This document shows, piece by piece, positions 8,901-16,823 of a stretch of DNA of 16,823 nt (positions are counted from its first letter, which is position 1; each line of letters opens with the position of its first letter). The stretch comes from Polyrhizophydium stewartii (lineage: Eukaryota; Chytridiomycota; Chytridiomycetes; Rhizophydiales): positions 1-16,823 of the forward strand of contig JADGIZ010000289.1 in the NCBI GenBank assembly GCA_027604665.1. Reading direction: 5' to 3'. The position numbers were made by a program, and so were the translations under genes. Under the pieces are notes generated by a model. That model made no database searches, was not told where the DNA came from, and saw nothing but the letters and a program-made list of their open reading frames with translations.

Positions 8901-11486
8901 TCACGCTGCGATGGCCCGAGGCGCACGGCGAGCGGCAATCAGACGGCGCGCAAGCAGCGCGCATGCGACAAGGATCACAAGCAGCCGCAGGTACGGTGCT
9001 CCGAGCAGGCTGAGCAGCCGCCGCAGAGCGCCGGCCGGTCTCGCGGGTCTTGCAGGCGCGGAGGTCGACGCTGCGAGCGGCACGCGTGTGATCGAGATGG
9101 ACGGAGCTGTGGCCGAGAGCGGCGACTGAGCCGCTGGCTTGGGAACAAACGGGACTTGCAAGTGCGTGCGCCGGTGCAGCGACGAGGAGCTTGTGTTGGC
9201 GAGCGAATAGACAGACGATGGCGGCGCTCTGCGTGCCGCGGTTCCATGCCCAAACACCGACGCCAGCAACGCCGCGAACCAGCCGCGCGGTGCGGGCCGC
9301 GTGTCGTCGGGCGACAGAACCTCGATGGACGGGGAGAGTGAGCTTGAGGCCGCGAGCGATGTGTTGACGGACGGCCGCGGGACGCGCTGCGTGAGAAGCT
9401 TGGGCTGGCTGCGCGCGGGCGAGTGGGGTGGCAAGTGGGCTTGCGACAAGGCGGGCGAGTGGCCGCCGCGGGCGAGGCCGCGATCTGGCGACTGCGCGTC
9501 GACCTGGTTCTTTGGCGTCACGTCGCCCAGGGCGGTCATGCGCAGGCTCGCGAAGCCCGTGAGACCGGTGAGCGAGCGCGTGCTTGGCGTGCGGTTGAGG
9601 CCGGACCCGGACCGGAACTCCTGGACGCGCAGCAGTGCCTGCAGATCCGCGGCGGAGCGAATCATCTGCGGTGGTTGCCCCGCCGCGAGTGCCGAGTTGG
9701 AGTCGTGCAGCGCGGCAGCAGAGGACGAATACGAGAAGGTCGAGCGTGCATCGTGCCAGATGTCGGTGCCAGTCTCGCCGATTGTGAACAAGGGCGACTG
9801 AGCGCGCGACTGGGGGTCGTATCCTGGGTCTTCGTCGCGGTCGACGTCGGGCACAAGATCCTCGTCGCTCGAGAGTTGCGCCAACATCCGCGCGTGCAGC
9901 GGGGTCTGGTGGACGGGCGGGACCGTGGATCCAAACGTCGATATGATCGGGCAGATGAACGGCGACACCGAGCTCATGGTGTTGGTCCCGCCAAAGGCTG
10001 TGGGGTTGCGATGCCTGGTGTCAGCGCCGAGCAGACAGAGGCAGGGGCAAACGGCGGCGGCAGCATGCACGCACCCGAGGGGATGTTGGCCTTTGGGATG
10101 AACTGGTCCAGCTCGTCGTTGGATATGAAGCGCAGGCGGGCTGTTGCGTCGGCAGTCAAGCCTGTGCGCACGACGCTCCAGATGCCCGAGTGAATCCAGC
10201 CGTAGTTGAGCACGATCGCCTGACCAACGAGCTGCGGAAAGTGCTTCTGGAACAGTTCGACAAACAGCGGCAGCAGCTCGTAATTCTGAGATGCGCACAA
10301 CAGCGGGTCAGCATTGCGGAGGGGGCAACCTTGGCCGTGCAGCGGGTCGCACCATGTTCGAGACGCCAAAGCCCTTGACGTCCAGCACAATCAGGACCTG
10401 GAAGAGCGTGGGCTGTGGAGGCTCAAGATCGGATGCAGGCAGCGGCGGGCACTCTGTGTCCGTCGGCGACGAGGCGCTCGCGGGCGTGAGGCTGGGATCG
10501 TTTGTGTTGAGGCTGTGGATCCAGCGCCGCATGATCTCGAGTGCAAAGATGACGCTCTGGCGCAGATCCTCGATCTCTGACCCGTCGCTCGAAGGCACAA
10601 AGTGGCGCGGGGTGATCTGTACGACGGGCATGCCGCGGTGGTCGGTGCGCCAGAACTGGACCAGGCCGCTCTGGAGGTATCCGACGGATCTCTGGCTCAG
10701 GGTCTCGAAGCACATCTGGGCGAGATTGTGCGTCAGGCGCCAGTCGATGTGGGCGACGAGGGCGGCCTGGGTGGCGGCGACGTTGAACTTGTGCTTCTTG
10801 AAGAAGCGGGCGATGCATGCTGCATGGCGCCGCGGGCGGGCGGGCGGCAGGCGGGCGGCAGGCGGCGTGCCGTCAGCGGGGAGGCGGTCGACATGTGGCG
10901 CGCAGGTCAGCGCTCGGCGGCACTTGGTTTGAGGCGCCGGCGCGCCGGGGATGACGCAGCCCGCGGCACGCCGGCCGGCACTCGGCGTGCAAGGGCCGCC
11001 GTGTGTGCGCCGCGGCGTGCCGGGCTGGGCCGGCGACGCCCGGTGCGGACGCACTCGACCTGCGCCCGGGTGTCGCCGAGGCGGACGATCCGCACGTGCC
11101 AGCCGGTCGGGCGGCCGACGTGAGGTGTCGCATGCATGCCGCGGGCTGCGCCTCGGGGGAGCCGCGGCGGCAGCAGAGTGCGTCCGCCAAGAAGCCCTGG
11201 GCTGCACCGGCTGCATCGCAGCACCCGCCGGCGGGCGGCCGCGGCGGGAACGGGTGTGCTGCAGGCAGCTCCGCGGGAAACGCCGTGCCCGCAACGCACC
11301 TTTGTCGAGAACAAGCTCGGCGAGATGCGCCAGCTCGTGCGGCGACAGATTGAGCGATGCGCGGTTCTGGGTGATGCTGTCGACGAGGAACTGCTGCAGC
11401 GCATCGAGCGTGGCGGCGTGCTCGGCGACGAGCTGCCTGAAGTCGCTGCCGACGACGACGGCGGCGCCCGAGGCCTCGCCGACCAT
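8901..11486 (-). CDS. CRAL-TRIO (Sec14-like) lipid-binding protein with C-terminal membrane anchor
   Basis: Exons on the minus strand are 11300-11486, 10353-10819, 10075-10285 and 8901-9997. Introns are 480, 67 and 77 nt. Phases agree and the product is 653 aa. The N-terminal CRAL-TRIO-N helices end in DKACIARFFKKHKFNVAATQ (about 61-80), the usual RFLRARKFDV-like element. The lipid-binding domain follows, with SGLVQFWRTDHRGMPVVQI, VLIVLDVKGFGVSNM, FPQLVGQAIVLNYGWI and ELDQFIPKANIPSAFGG at its end (about residue 292). A Ser/Pro-rich insertion of about 35 residues precedes the VLIVLDVKG strand. The long C-terminal half (about 295-615) is Ser/Pro/Arg-rich and looks disordered. The protein ends in a hydrophobic segment, YLRLLVILVACALLA, then a basic tail, fitting a tail anchor. 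Sec14-like proteins move phosphatidylinositol or other lipids between membranes; here the anchor suggests action at a fixed membrane such as the ER. The ATG at 11486 has a GCCGCC context; an in-frame upstream ATG overlaps the start of the divergent gene and is less likely. Confidence 0.85.
10820..11299 (-). other. 480-nt first intron of the CRAL-TRIO gene, stop-free in the host frame
   Basis: The donor GTGCGT is at 11299-11294 and the acceptor ATGCAG ends at 10820, both read on the minus strand, with CTGAC sites some tens of bases before the acceptor. Splicing fuses DK to ACIARFF, as expected for this family. The length is 3 x 160 and the host reading frame has no stop through it, so retention would insert 160 Arg/Pro/Ala-rich residues. 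All other introns in the window are 59-92 nt. Confidence 0.65.
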
Positions 11487-11589
11487 GGCGGCCGCGGCAA
11501 AAGCACAACGACGCGCCGCCTGGCCTGCCGCGCCCTCAGGACGCGCGCTGGGCCAGGCGGCTTTTTTTCGAAGGCAGTCCAGCGCCCAC
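11487..11589. promoter_or_regulatory. Short divergent promoter region, CRAL-TRIO and BFR2 genes
   Basis: Only 103 bp separate the two opposed start codons. A T7 run lies at 11572-11578, just upstream of the BFR2 ATG, in otherwise GC-rich sequence. Shared promoter use is inferred from the geometry; part of this stretch must also be 5' untranslated sequence. Confidence 0.5.
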
Positions 11590-13544
11590 ATGCCCGGCAG
11601 GAGGAAGACGCTCGGCGAGCGGCTGGCCGAGTTCGCCAACCCGACGCCCGATGACCTCGACCCCGAGGATCTCGCCAACGACGGGCTCGCGGGCGCGGCG
11701 GCCGCCGACGAGCTGCGGCTGTCGGACGTGGAGCAAGAGGACGACGAGCGCGAGGCCGCGCGCGAGCATTACGTGCCCGTCGGACGCAGCGCGCTGCGCA
11801 AGCGGCTGGAGCTCGAGGTCGACGACCCAAAGTACGCCGGGCGGCGCGTGTCGCGCCAGGCGCTGCTCGAGGACGACGAGGACCGCGCAGAGAGCGAGGA
11901 CGACGAGGGCGATGATGACAGCGAGGACGACGAAGAGGAGGACGATCAGGAGGACAGCGATGAAGACGAGGACGATGACGACGACGACGACGAGGACGAC
12001 GACGAGGACGACGACGAGGACGACGAGGACAGCGGCAAGCGCGCGCGTGGCTCGTCGGGCGGAGAGCGCAAGCAGGAGGACATGATGGCCCAGCTCGCAC
12101 GGCTCGAGAAGGACGAGAAGACGATGATCCAGGCGCTGTCGCAGTCGGCGCAGGCAGACATTGAGAAGGGCCGCCACGTCCGCTCGCAGCTGGTGCGTGC
12201 GCATTGTATGCTTTGAGAGTACACTCGTGCGTGTGTGGTACTGACCCTCCCCCGCCTGTGCCCGCAATTCCCAAGGCCCTGTGGGACGGGCTGCTCGATG
12301 TGCGCATCCGACTGCAGAAGGCGGTCGACACGGCCAACCGCATGCCGCAGCCCGACGCATACCCGCGCTTCCGCGACGCCGCAAACGACGCGGACGACGG
12401 GAAGGCGCTGCGCGAGGCGTCCGCCGAGCTGGTCTCGCTGCTGGCCGACCTCGTTGGCGCGCGCGTGGTGGGTGCATCGCCCTGAGGCCTCCTCTTCACG
12501 CTGCGGGCCGATCTGATTTTTTTTTTCTTGATGCCTGTGATCTCAGGAACTCGCCGAGCGCAACCCGGCCGTTGCGATCGAGGGCATCGACGGCGTCTCG
12601 CGCAAGCGCAAGCGTGCAGAGCGCGAGGCCCACGGCAAAGATGCGGGCGATGACAGCGACGAGGAAGACGCCGCTGGCGCAGGCGCGCACGGAGAGCAGA
12701 GCCCCGAGTGGATCTCGTCGCTCTGGACCGAGATGGTCGCGCCGCTCGACACGGGCTTTGTCGGCTTCCGCGACGCAACAATCGAAAAGTGGAACAGCAA
12801 GGTGCAGGTCGCTGCGGGCATTCCGCTCAACAAAAAGTTCAAAGTCATCAACCAGGTGAGCGCGGGCGGTCTCGCTGTGCGGCGCAGTTGGCGGGAGGCT
12901 CACTGTGCATCCAGAGCATTGTGTCCCAGATCCATGGCATCACGCGGGACCGCGAGCGCCTCATCAAGCGCACGCAGCTCTGCCGCTCGGACTACAACAT
13001 CCTGGGCAAGCAGTCCGCCGCGGCCACACAAAAGGCCGCCGACCCGGCTCAGGGTCTGTCAGTCGACGAGCGCGACCGCGAGATCGCCCAAGGCGGCGTC
13101 GCTCCAGAGGAGCAGCGCGACAAGCACCTGAGCAACTACGACGCCGAGGTCTTTGACGACGGTGACTTTTACCAGCAGCTGCTCAAGGAGCTCATTGAGA
13201 GCCGCATGGCCGACACGGACGACCCGATCATGCTTGGCATCAAGTTTGCGCAGCTCAAGCAACTACAGGGCAAGCGCAACAAGAAAAAGGTCGACACCAA
13301 GGCGTCCAAGGGCCGCAAGATCCGGTACCATGTACACGAGAAGATCCAGAACTTTATGGCGCCGCAGCCGCGCGGCGTGTGGCACGAGGAGATGGTTGAC
13401 GAGCTGTTCTCGAGCCTGTTTGGCCGGGCTACCAAGCGCGGCGCCGAGGACGCAGGGGACGCCAACGGCAACGAAAATGGCGAGCATGATGCCGCGGAGC
13501 CCCGGCAGATCACGGCGAGCGACGGCTTCAAGATCCTTGGCTGA
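11590..13544 (+). CDS. BFR2: Bfr2/AATF (Traube family) ribosome-biogenesis protein
   Basis: This nucleolar factor acts in 40S subunit (SSU processome) assembly; the animal orthologue is AATF/Che-1. Exons are 11590-12192, 12276-12467, 12547-12855 and 12915-13544; introns are 83, 79 and 59 nt. The join gives 577 aa. The N-terminus MPGRRKTLGERLAEFANPTP is typical of the family. A long Asp/Glu tract covers about residues 93-148. The AATF/Che-1 domain starts at the first splice junction: KGRHVRSQL joins ALWDGLLDVRIRLQKAV, followed by NRMPQPDAY. SSLWTEMVAP and RKRKRAERE (a likely nuclear signal) lie in exon 3. The C-terminal TRAUB domain holds KKVDTKASKGRKIRYHVHEK and MAPQPRGVWHEEMVDELF, and the protein ends in FKILG. 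The first intron uses an AAG acceptor (12275). Two donors 3 nt apart, 12465 and 12468, both fit the second intron; I chose GTGGGT at 12468, and the other would drop one valine. Confidence 0.93.
11866..12033 (+). repeat. GAC/GAG/GAT triplet-rich tract encoding an acidic run
   Basis: Imperfect GAC/GAG/GAT triplets encode roughly 50 Asp/Glu residues with a few Ser, Gln and Gly in Bfr2. Acidic tracts are common in AATF/Bfr2 proteins and in nucleolar factors generally, so this is expected; the near-perfect GAC/GAG alternation after about 11970 is the most repetitive part. Confidence 0.85.
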
Positions 13545-13775
13545 GCGACGGCGCTCGCATCCACCGGCATCCCCCCACCGCAAGAGATAATGTAATCAGA
13601 CCAGCAACTATTTATTCTGGCCCTCGACATGGACTGCGTATCTTGCTCCCGATGCTGTCCTTGCCTGCCTGCCCGCATGTTGTCTCGCCTGCTTCGCCCT
13701 GGGCTGTTTGTCGCTTGCTCTGTTCTCGGCCTGCACTGTTCGCTTGCTGCTATGCCTCGCCTTGCACGCATGTGG

Positions 13776-13789
13776 ACACACACACACAC
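13776..13789. repeat. (AC)7 microsatellite
   Basis: Seven AC dinucleotides lie in the BFR2-SPA2 gap, opposite in sense to the (GT) run about 370 bp further on. Confidence 0.9.
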
Positions 13790-14151
13790 GCACCGAACTC
13801 GCGCGTCACAAGCCGGCGTCACTCCCTCATCATGGAGTTGAACGTGACGTACTGCGCGGAGATCGAAGCCCTATCAATACCTACGCGCCGGTCTCTGGCT
13901 GCGTTCTCATTGAAGGGTGGGATCCTTGTCTGGCCATGTGGATTTACGTGAAGCCTGGCCCTGATGGATCCAAACACACCTTTGCACACACGCATGCATG
14001 CACGTACATTTGGGTTTTCTGCATCGCGAGCAGGGAATGAACAGTTGGTGCTGGATGCGGAATCTATGCTTCAATCGACATGTTTTTGAGGTGCGATGTG
14101 GGGTTGAGGTTTTTGGTTGGCGAAAAGCAGGAGGAGCGGATCATGCAAAAC

Positions 14152-14182
14152 GTGTGTGTGTGGTGTGTGTGTGTGTGTGTGT
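14152..14182. repeat. (GT)n microsatellite with one interruption
   Basis: About 5 GT units, a single extra G at 14162/14163, then (GT)10 up to 14182. It can pair with the AC run at 13776-13789 when single-stranded. Confidence 0.92.
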
Positions 14183-14400
14183 AAGTGGTGGATGAGGTGC
14201 TGCAAGCAGAGTTGGTTGAGGTTTGAAGGCGTGGGGCGTGTGGGTGTGGGGGAGTGCAGTGCATGAATGGTCTGAGGTTCATTTGCGGCAGCGGCGAATG
14301 AGAGGAGTGGAGCAGAGGGTCAGGGAGGCTGTTCAGAATCGAACAACAAGGCGCGGCTAGAAAAAGAGACCGGTTAAGAAAGGGACAGTAGAGGGCGGCG

Positions 14401-14444
14401 AGGGAGAGTGACGTTGGAGAGGGAGAGTGACGTTGGAGAGGGAG
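14401..14444. repeat. 19-bp tandem repeat, 2.3 copies
   Basis: AGGGAGAGTGACGTTGGAG at 14401-14419 is repeated exactly at 14420-14438, followed by AGGGAG. Each copy contains TGACGTT, close to a CRE half-site, but its position downstream of two genes argues against a promoter role. Confidence 0.9.
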
Positions 14445-14527
14445 CGATTACATGCCGTACCGTGGGAAGCAGATATGGAGGGTAGGCCCGAGGGATGCTG
14501 TGCATCTGGGCGATGGCGTTGCGCGGC

Positions 14528-16823
14528 TTATTGGAGCTGCTGGAGCAAGAGCTTGGCATACTGATGCCGCCATCAAGTCAGCAACGGAAGCGCTCGATGC
14601 ACAACACATGCGACGCAGAGTGGGTACAGCATCCGCACCTTTGCCATGTCGTACGCGGCGTTGGCGATGCGCTGCTTGACCTCGCGGTTGTGCGGCGCGT
14701 ACAGGACCTTTTCGGCGTAGTTCCGTATTGTCAGACGCACGCCGGTAAACGACGCCTCGATCTCGTTCATCTGCGGCGCGAGCGGCGCAATGGTGCGCGC
14801 AACGTGCTCGGCGTGGAGGATCAGGTGGTCCACGTCCTCGATAAAGTCGTAGATCATGCCCCGCGTCGTCTCGCCGTCGGCCGTGTCCTCGCGCATGACA
14901 AGGAGCAGGTTCTGAATCTTGTGCGCGAGACGGTCCGTCACGTCCTCGACCGACAGGCGCTCGTCTTCGAGCAGGTTGCGCTGCGCGGGCGTCAGCGAGC
15001 CTGTTGGCTGGTACTGCAGGACCGCGTCGGTCGGGCCGGGGCTGCCGCTCGACGAGCCCGTGAGCGGCGATCGCACCGCGGCCGTCGCGGGGGAGTCGAG
15101 CGCGCGGCTACTGCTGATGGTGCTGGAGCGCGAGCCGGGTCCGCCGCGCGGCGAGCTGGCGTTGGCGGTGCTGGTTCCGGCGTCGGTGCCGCCGCCGCCG
15201 CCACGACGCGACCGTCCGCTGACACTGTCGGCGAGCTTGTCCTCGAGCTCGGTGACGGCGGCGCGCAGGGCCGTGACGATGGAGCGGAACGAGATGGCGA
15301 GGTTGTTTGCGCTGGTCTCGAGCAGCTCGACGGTACGCGGCGCGGGCGGGTTGGTAGTGAAGCGCTTGGCAACCTGGGTGAGCATCTTGCTGCATGCCGT
15401 CAGATTCGCCTTGGTGGTCTCGAGGCGCTGGTGGCTGTCGCTGATGAGCGACTGGTTCTGCAGATACTCGGCGTCCATGGCGGCGGTCTTGCACAGCAGC
15501 AGGATGGTGCGCAGGGCGGCGACGGTCGAGGGCAGCTCGGCGGCGCGGACGGCCACCATGAGCTCGGCCAGGTACGTCTGGAAGTCGACGAGATACTGCT
15601 CGGGCTCGATGGTGTTGTTCCTGCGCGTCGAGTCCGACGGCGGGTTGCCCGCGGACGAGGTGACCGAGAGGCGGTTGTTGTCGCCCGAGCGCACCGAGCC
15701 GCTGCCGCCCGAGAGGCGCTGCTGTGCGCGCGGATCGGGCGGGTCCACCTGGCGCGGGCCGGCCGAGCGCGCTGATCTGGCGGCGGCCATGGGCTGGGGC
15801 ACGCCCGGCGGGCCTGGCGTGCGCGATCTGCGCTTGCGTGCGCGCTCGGCGGCGTCGCCGTCAATGAACTCTGCGCGCAGGCGAGCGTTGAGGTCGTCGA
15901 GCATGTCCTCGAGGCTCGCATCGGGCTGCGGATGCGCGCGGGATGTCAGCAGCGGGCGTCGGAGACATGCAGGGGTTGCCTGTGCAACATGCTCACGTGC
16001 ACCGACACGGGCGACGGCATGGCCGCGGCCCTGCTGGGCAGGGTGGTGGTGCGACGCTGTGCGCTGCGGCTGCGCGGCGCGGCGCTCGCGGAGCGGCCAG
16101 TGTACTCGTAGCGGGTGCTCTCGCGGCCGCGCGGCGGGTCGGGCGGCATCTGCTGCGGTCGCTCGGCGAGCGCCGGCGATGCGGGCGGGGCCGCGGTCGG
16201 GCTTGTGGGCGACATGGGTCCCATTGGCCCCAAGGGCACGGCGGAGCGCACGGGGATCATGGGGCGGGACGTCGGCGGAGAGTGCTGCGGCATCACGGAG
16301 CGGCGGTCCGGCACGGCCGAGTACGGCCGCTGCACGGGCAGTGCGTTCTGCGGCGATAGCGGGCGGCCTTGCTGCTGCTGCTCGCCGTCGGCCGGCGCGA
16401 GCGGGCGCTGGTAGACGGTGAACTGGCTGCGGCTGCGTCCGGGCGGCGGCGAGGGCTGCGGCAGCGGGTGCGTCGGCGGCTGCATCTGCATTTGCATTTG
16501 CATCTGCATCTGCATCTGCGGCCCGGCCAGGATCTGGCGCTGGGCGAGGCTCGGAGAGGGCGGCTGGGGCGACAAGCGAAGCGGCTGCTGCTGCCGGATG
16601 AGGCGCGCGCCGACCAGCGGGGCGTCGACCGGGGCAGCGGCGGCGGCGAGCCTGTCGGACCGCGCGGCGTGGAAGGACCTGACGGCCTTTGGGAAGCGGC
16701 GGCCGAGCTCCATGAGCAGCTCGGCGGCGAGGCGCTGGAACTTGGACGTGGGCATGGTGGCGAGCTTCTGGCGCGCCTGGTTGCGCGTCTGGGGCAGACC
16801 GGGGCGGATGAGCAGGAACGGGG
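14528..16823 (-). CDS. SPA2: Spa2-family cell-polarity scaffold, 5'-partial
   Basis: Spa2 is a polarisome scaffold that gathers formins, Bud6 and MAP-kinase components at growing tips. Minus-strand exons are 15997-16823 (cut by the edge), 14639-15925 and 14528-14560. Introns are 71 and 78 nt with CTGAC branch sites. The visible product is about 714 aa. At the top, RNQARQKLATMPTSKFQRLA followed by ELLMELGRRFP matches the Spa2/GIT SHD repeat, where ARxKLxxLxxxxF is the constant part. Next comes a Pro/Gln/Ser-rich region with (QM)6. Exon 2 starts PDASLEDMLDDLNARLRAEF, followed by a basic Ser/Pro segment. The C-terminus is helical and resembles the GIT C-terminal/FAT-like region: YLVDFQTYLAELMVAVRAAE, LETTKANLTACSKMLTQVAK, LLETSANNLAISFRSIV, and IANAAYDMAK spliced to YAKLLLQQLQ. 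The frame stays open to the edge; an alternative acceptor at 16789-16791 could instead start this exon at 16788. The first SHD copy and N-terminus are outside the window. Confidence 0.85.
16481..16516 (-). repeat. Hexamer repeat TGCATY x6 encoding Gln-Met units
   Basis: Six units of TGCATC or TGCATT on the plus strand read as alternating Gln and Met on the minus strand, inside the Pro/Gln-rich part of the Spa2-like protein, just after the SHD motif. Confidence 0.93.

Larger units (their letters stand above)
13545..14527. other. Convergent intergenic region between BFR2 and SPA2; no gene supported
   Basis: This 983-bp gap lies between two converging genes and has lower GC than its neighbours. 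It holds an A/T-rich stretch just after BFR2 (13587-13616), an (AC)7 run, a (GT)n run, scattered CATGCATG words near 13990-14000 and a 19-bp tandem repeat at 14401. Small open frames exist, but none has coding-like codon use or a recognisable domain. I looked for tRNA A/B boxes; a TTCGATT at about 14337-14343 on the minus strand lacks a T-stem. Confidence 0.55.

Noticed and set aside
7501..8964. 487-codon minus-strand ORF opposite the SulP C-terminus
   Set aside because: It is Arg/Ala-rich and antisense to a well-supported STAS domain; high third-position G/C removes stops from the antisense frame.
10907..12781. 624-codon minus-strand ORF covering BFR2 and the divergent promoter
   Set aside because: It is antisense to recognised Bfr2 domains, Arg/Pro/Ser low complexity, and would cross the start of the CRAL-TRIO gene in another frame.
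13833..13951. Small plus-strand ORF starting MELNVTYCAEIEALS in the BFR2-SPA2 gap
   Set aside because: It is under 40 codons from that ATG, with no domain, no coding-type third-position bias and no partner exon that I could find.
14327..14350. Possible tRNA B-box on the minus strand (TTCGATT)
   Set aside because: The flanking bases do not form a T-stem and no matching A-box or acceptor stem was found.
14495..16421. Plus-strand ORFs of 426 and 500 codons opposite the Spa2-like gene
   Set aside because: They are Arg/Ala/Ser-rich shadows of the minus-strand coding exons; the 71-nt and 78-nt introns and family motifs are on the minus strand.

Overview
The window looks like nuclear DNA of a GC-rich, compact fungal genome, probably a basidiomycete yeast or a yeast-like relative. 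The evidence is the gene content (AP-1 gamma adaptin, Bfr2/AATF, a Spa2-type polarity scaffold, a SulP transporter with a STAS domain), strong G/C at third codon positions, and 16 short spliceosomal introns. Almost all introns are 59-92 nt, start with GTRNGN-like donors and carry a CTGAC/CTGAT-type branch site 15-50 nt before the acceptor. The phylum is an inference; nothing here fixes genus or species.

Layout, left to right. (1) 1-2985, plus strand: the 3' part of the AP-1 clathrin adaptor gamma subunit gene, six visible exons, cut by the left edge. (2) 3280-4503, plus: an intronless secreted fasciclin (FAS1) protein whose FAS1 fold is interrupted by glutamine-rich insertions, including a pure (CAG)17 run. 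(3) 4564-4980, plus: coding-like but stop-interrupted sequence, probably a decayed gene. (4) 5082-5488, plus: a 104-aa two-exon gene for a BRI3-like membrane protein with a PPPY motif and a CxxC; it is easily missed because neither exon is a long ORF. (5) 5489-6186: an upstream region holding a CACGTG-centred palindrome. (6) 6187-8607, plus: a three-exon SulP/SLC26 sulfate permease. (7) 8901-11486, minus: a four-exon CRAL-TRIO (Sec14-like) protein with a C-terminal membrane anchor and one unusually long intron (480 nt). (8) 11590-13544, plus: four-exon Bfr2/AATF ribosome-biogenesis factor, divergent from (7) across only 103 bp. (9) 13545-14527: a convergent gap with (AC)n, (GT)n and a 19-bp tandem repeat. 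(10) 14528-16823, minus: the 3' part of a Spa2-family polarity scaffold, cut by the right edge, with a 33-nt last coding exon.

The genes do not form one pathway. Trafficking (AP-1 gamma, CRAL-TRIO protein, BRI3-like protein), cell surface (FAS1 protein), nutrient uptake (SulP), ribosome biogenesis (Bfr2) and polarity (Spa2) sit side by side, as is normal in a fungal genome. Exon joins were worked out by hand: in every gene the phases match and the total coding length is a multiple of three. I found no tRNA, rRNA, CRISPR array, intact transposon or obviously new multi-gene system. The points most worth a second look are the split FAS1 domain, the hidden BRI3-like gene, the decayed coding block, and the in-frame, stop-free 480-nt intron.
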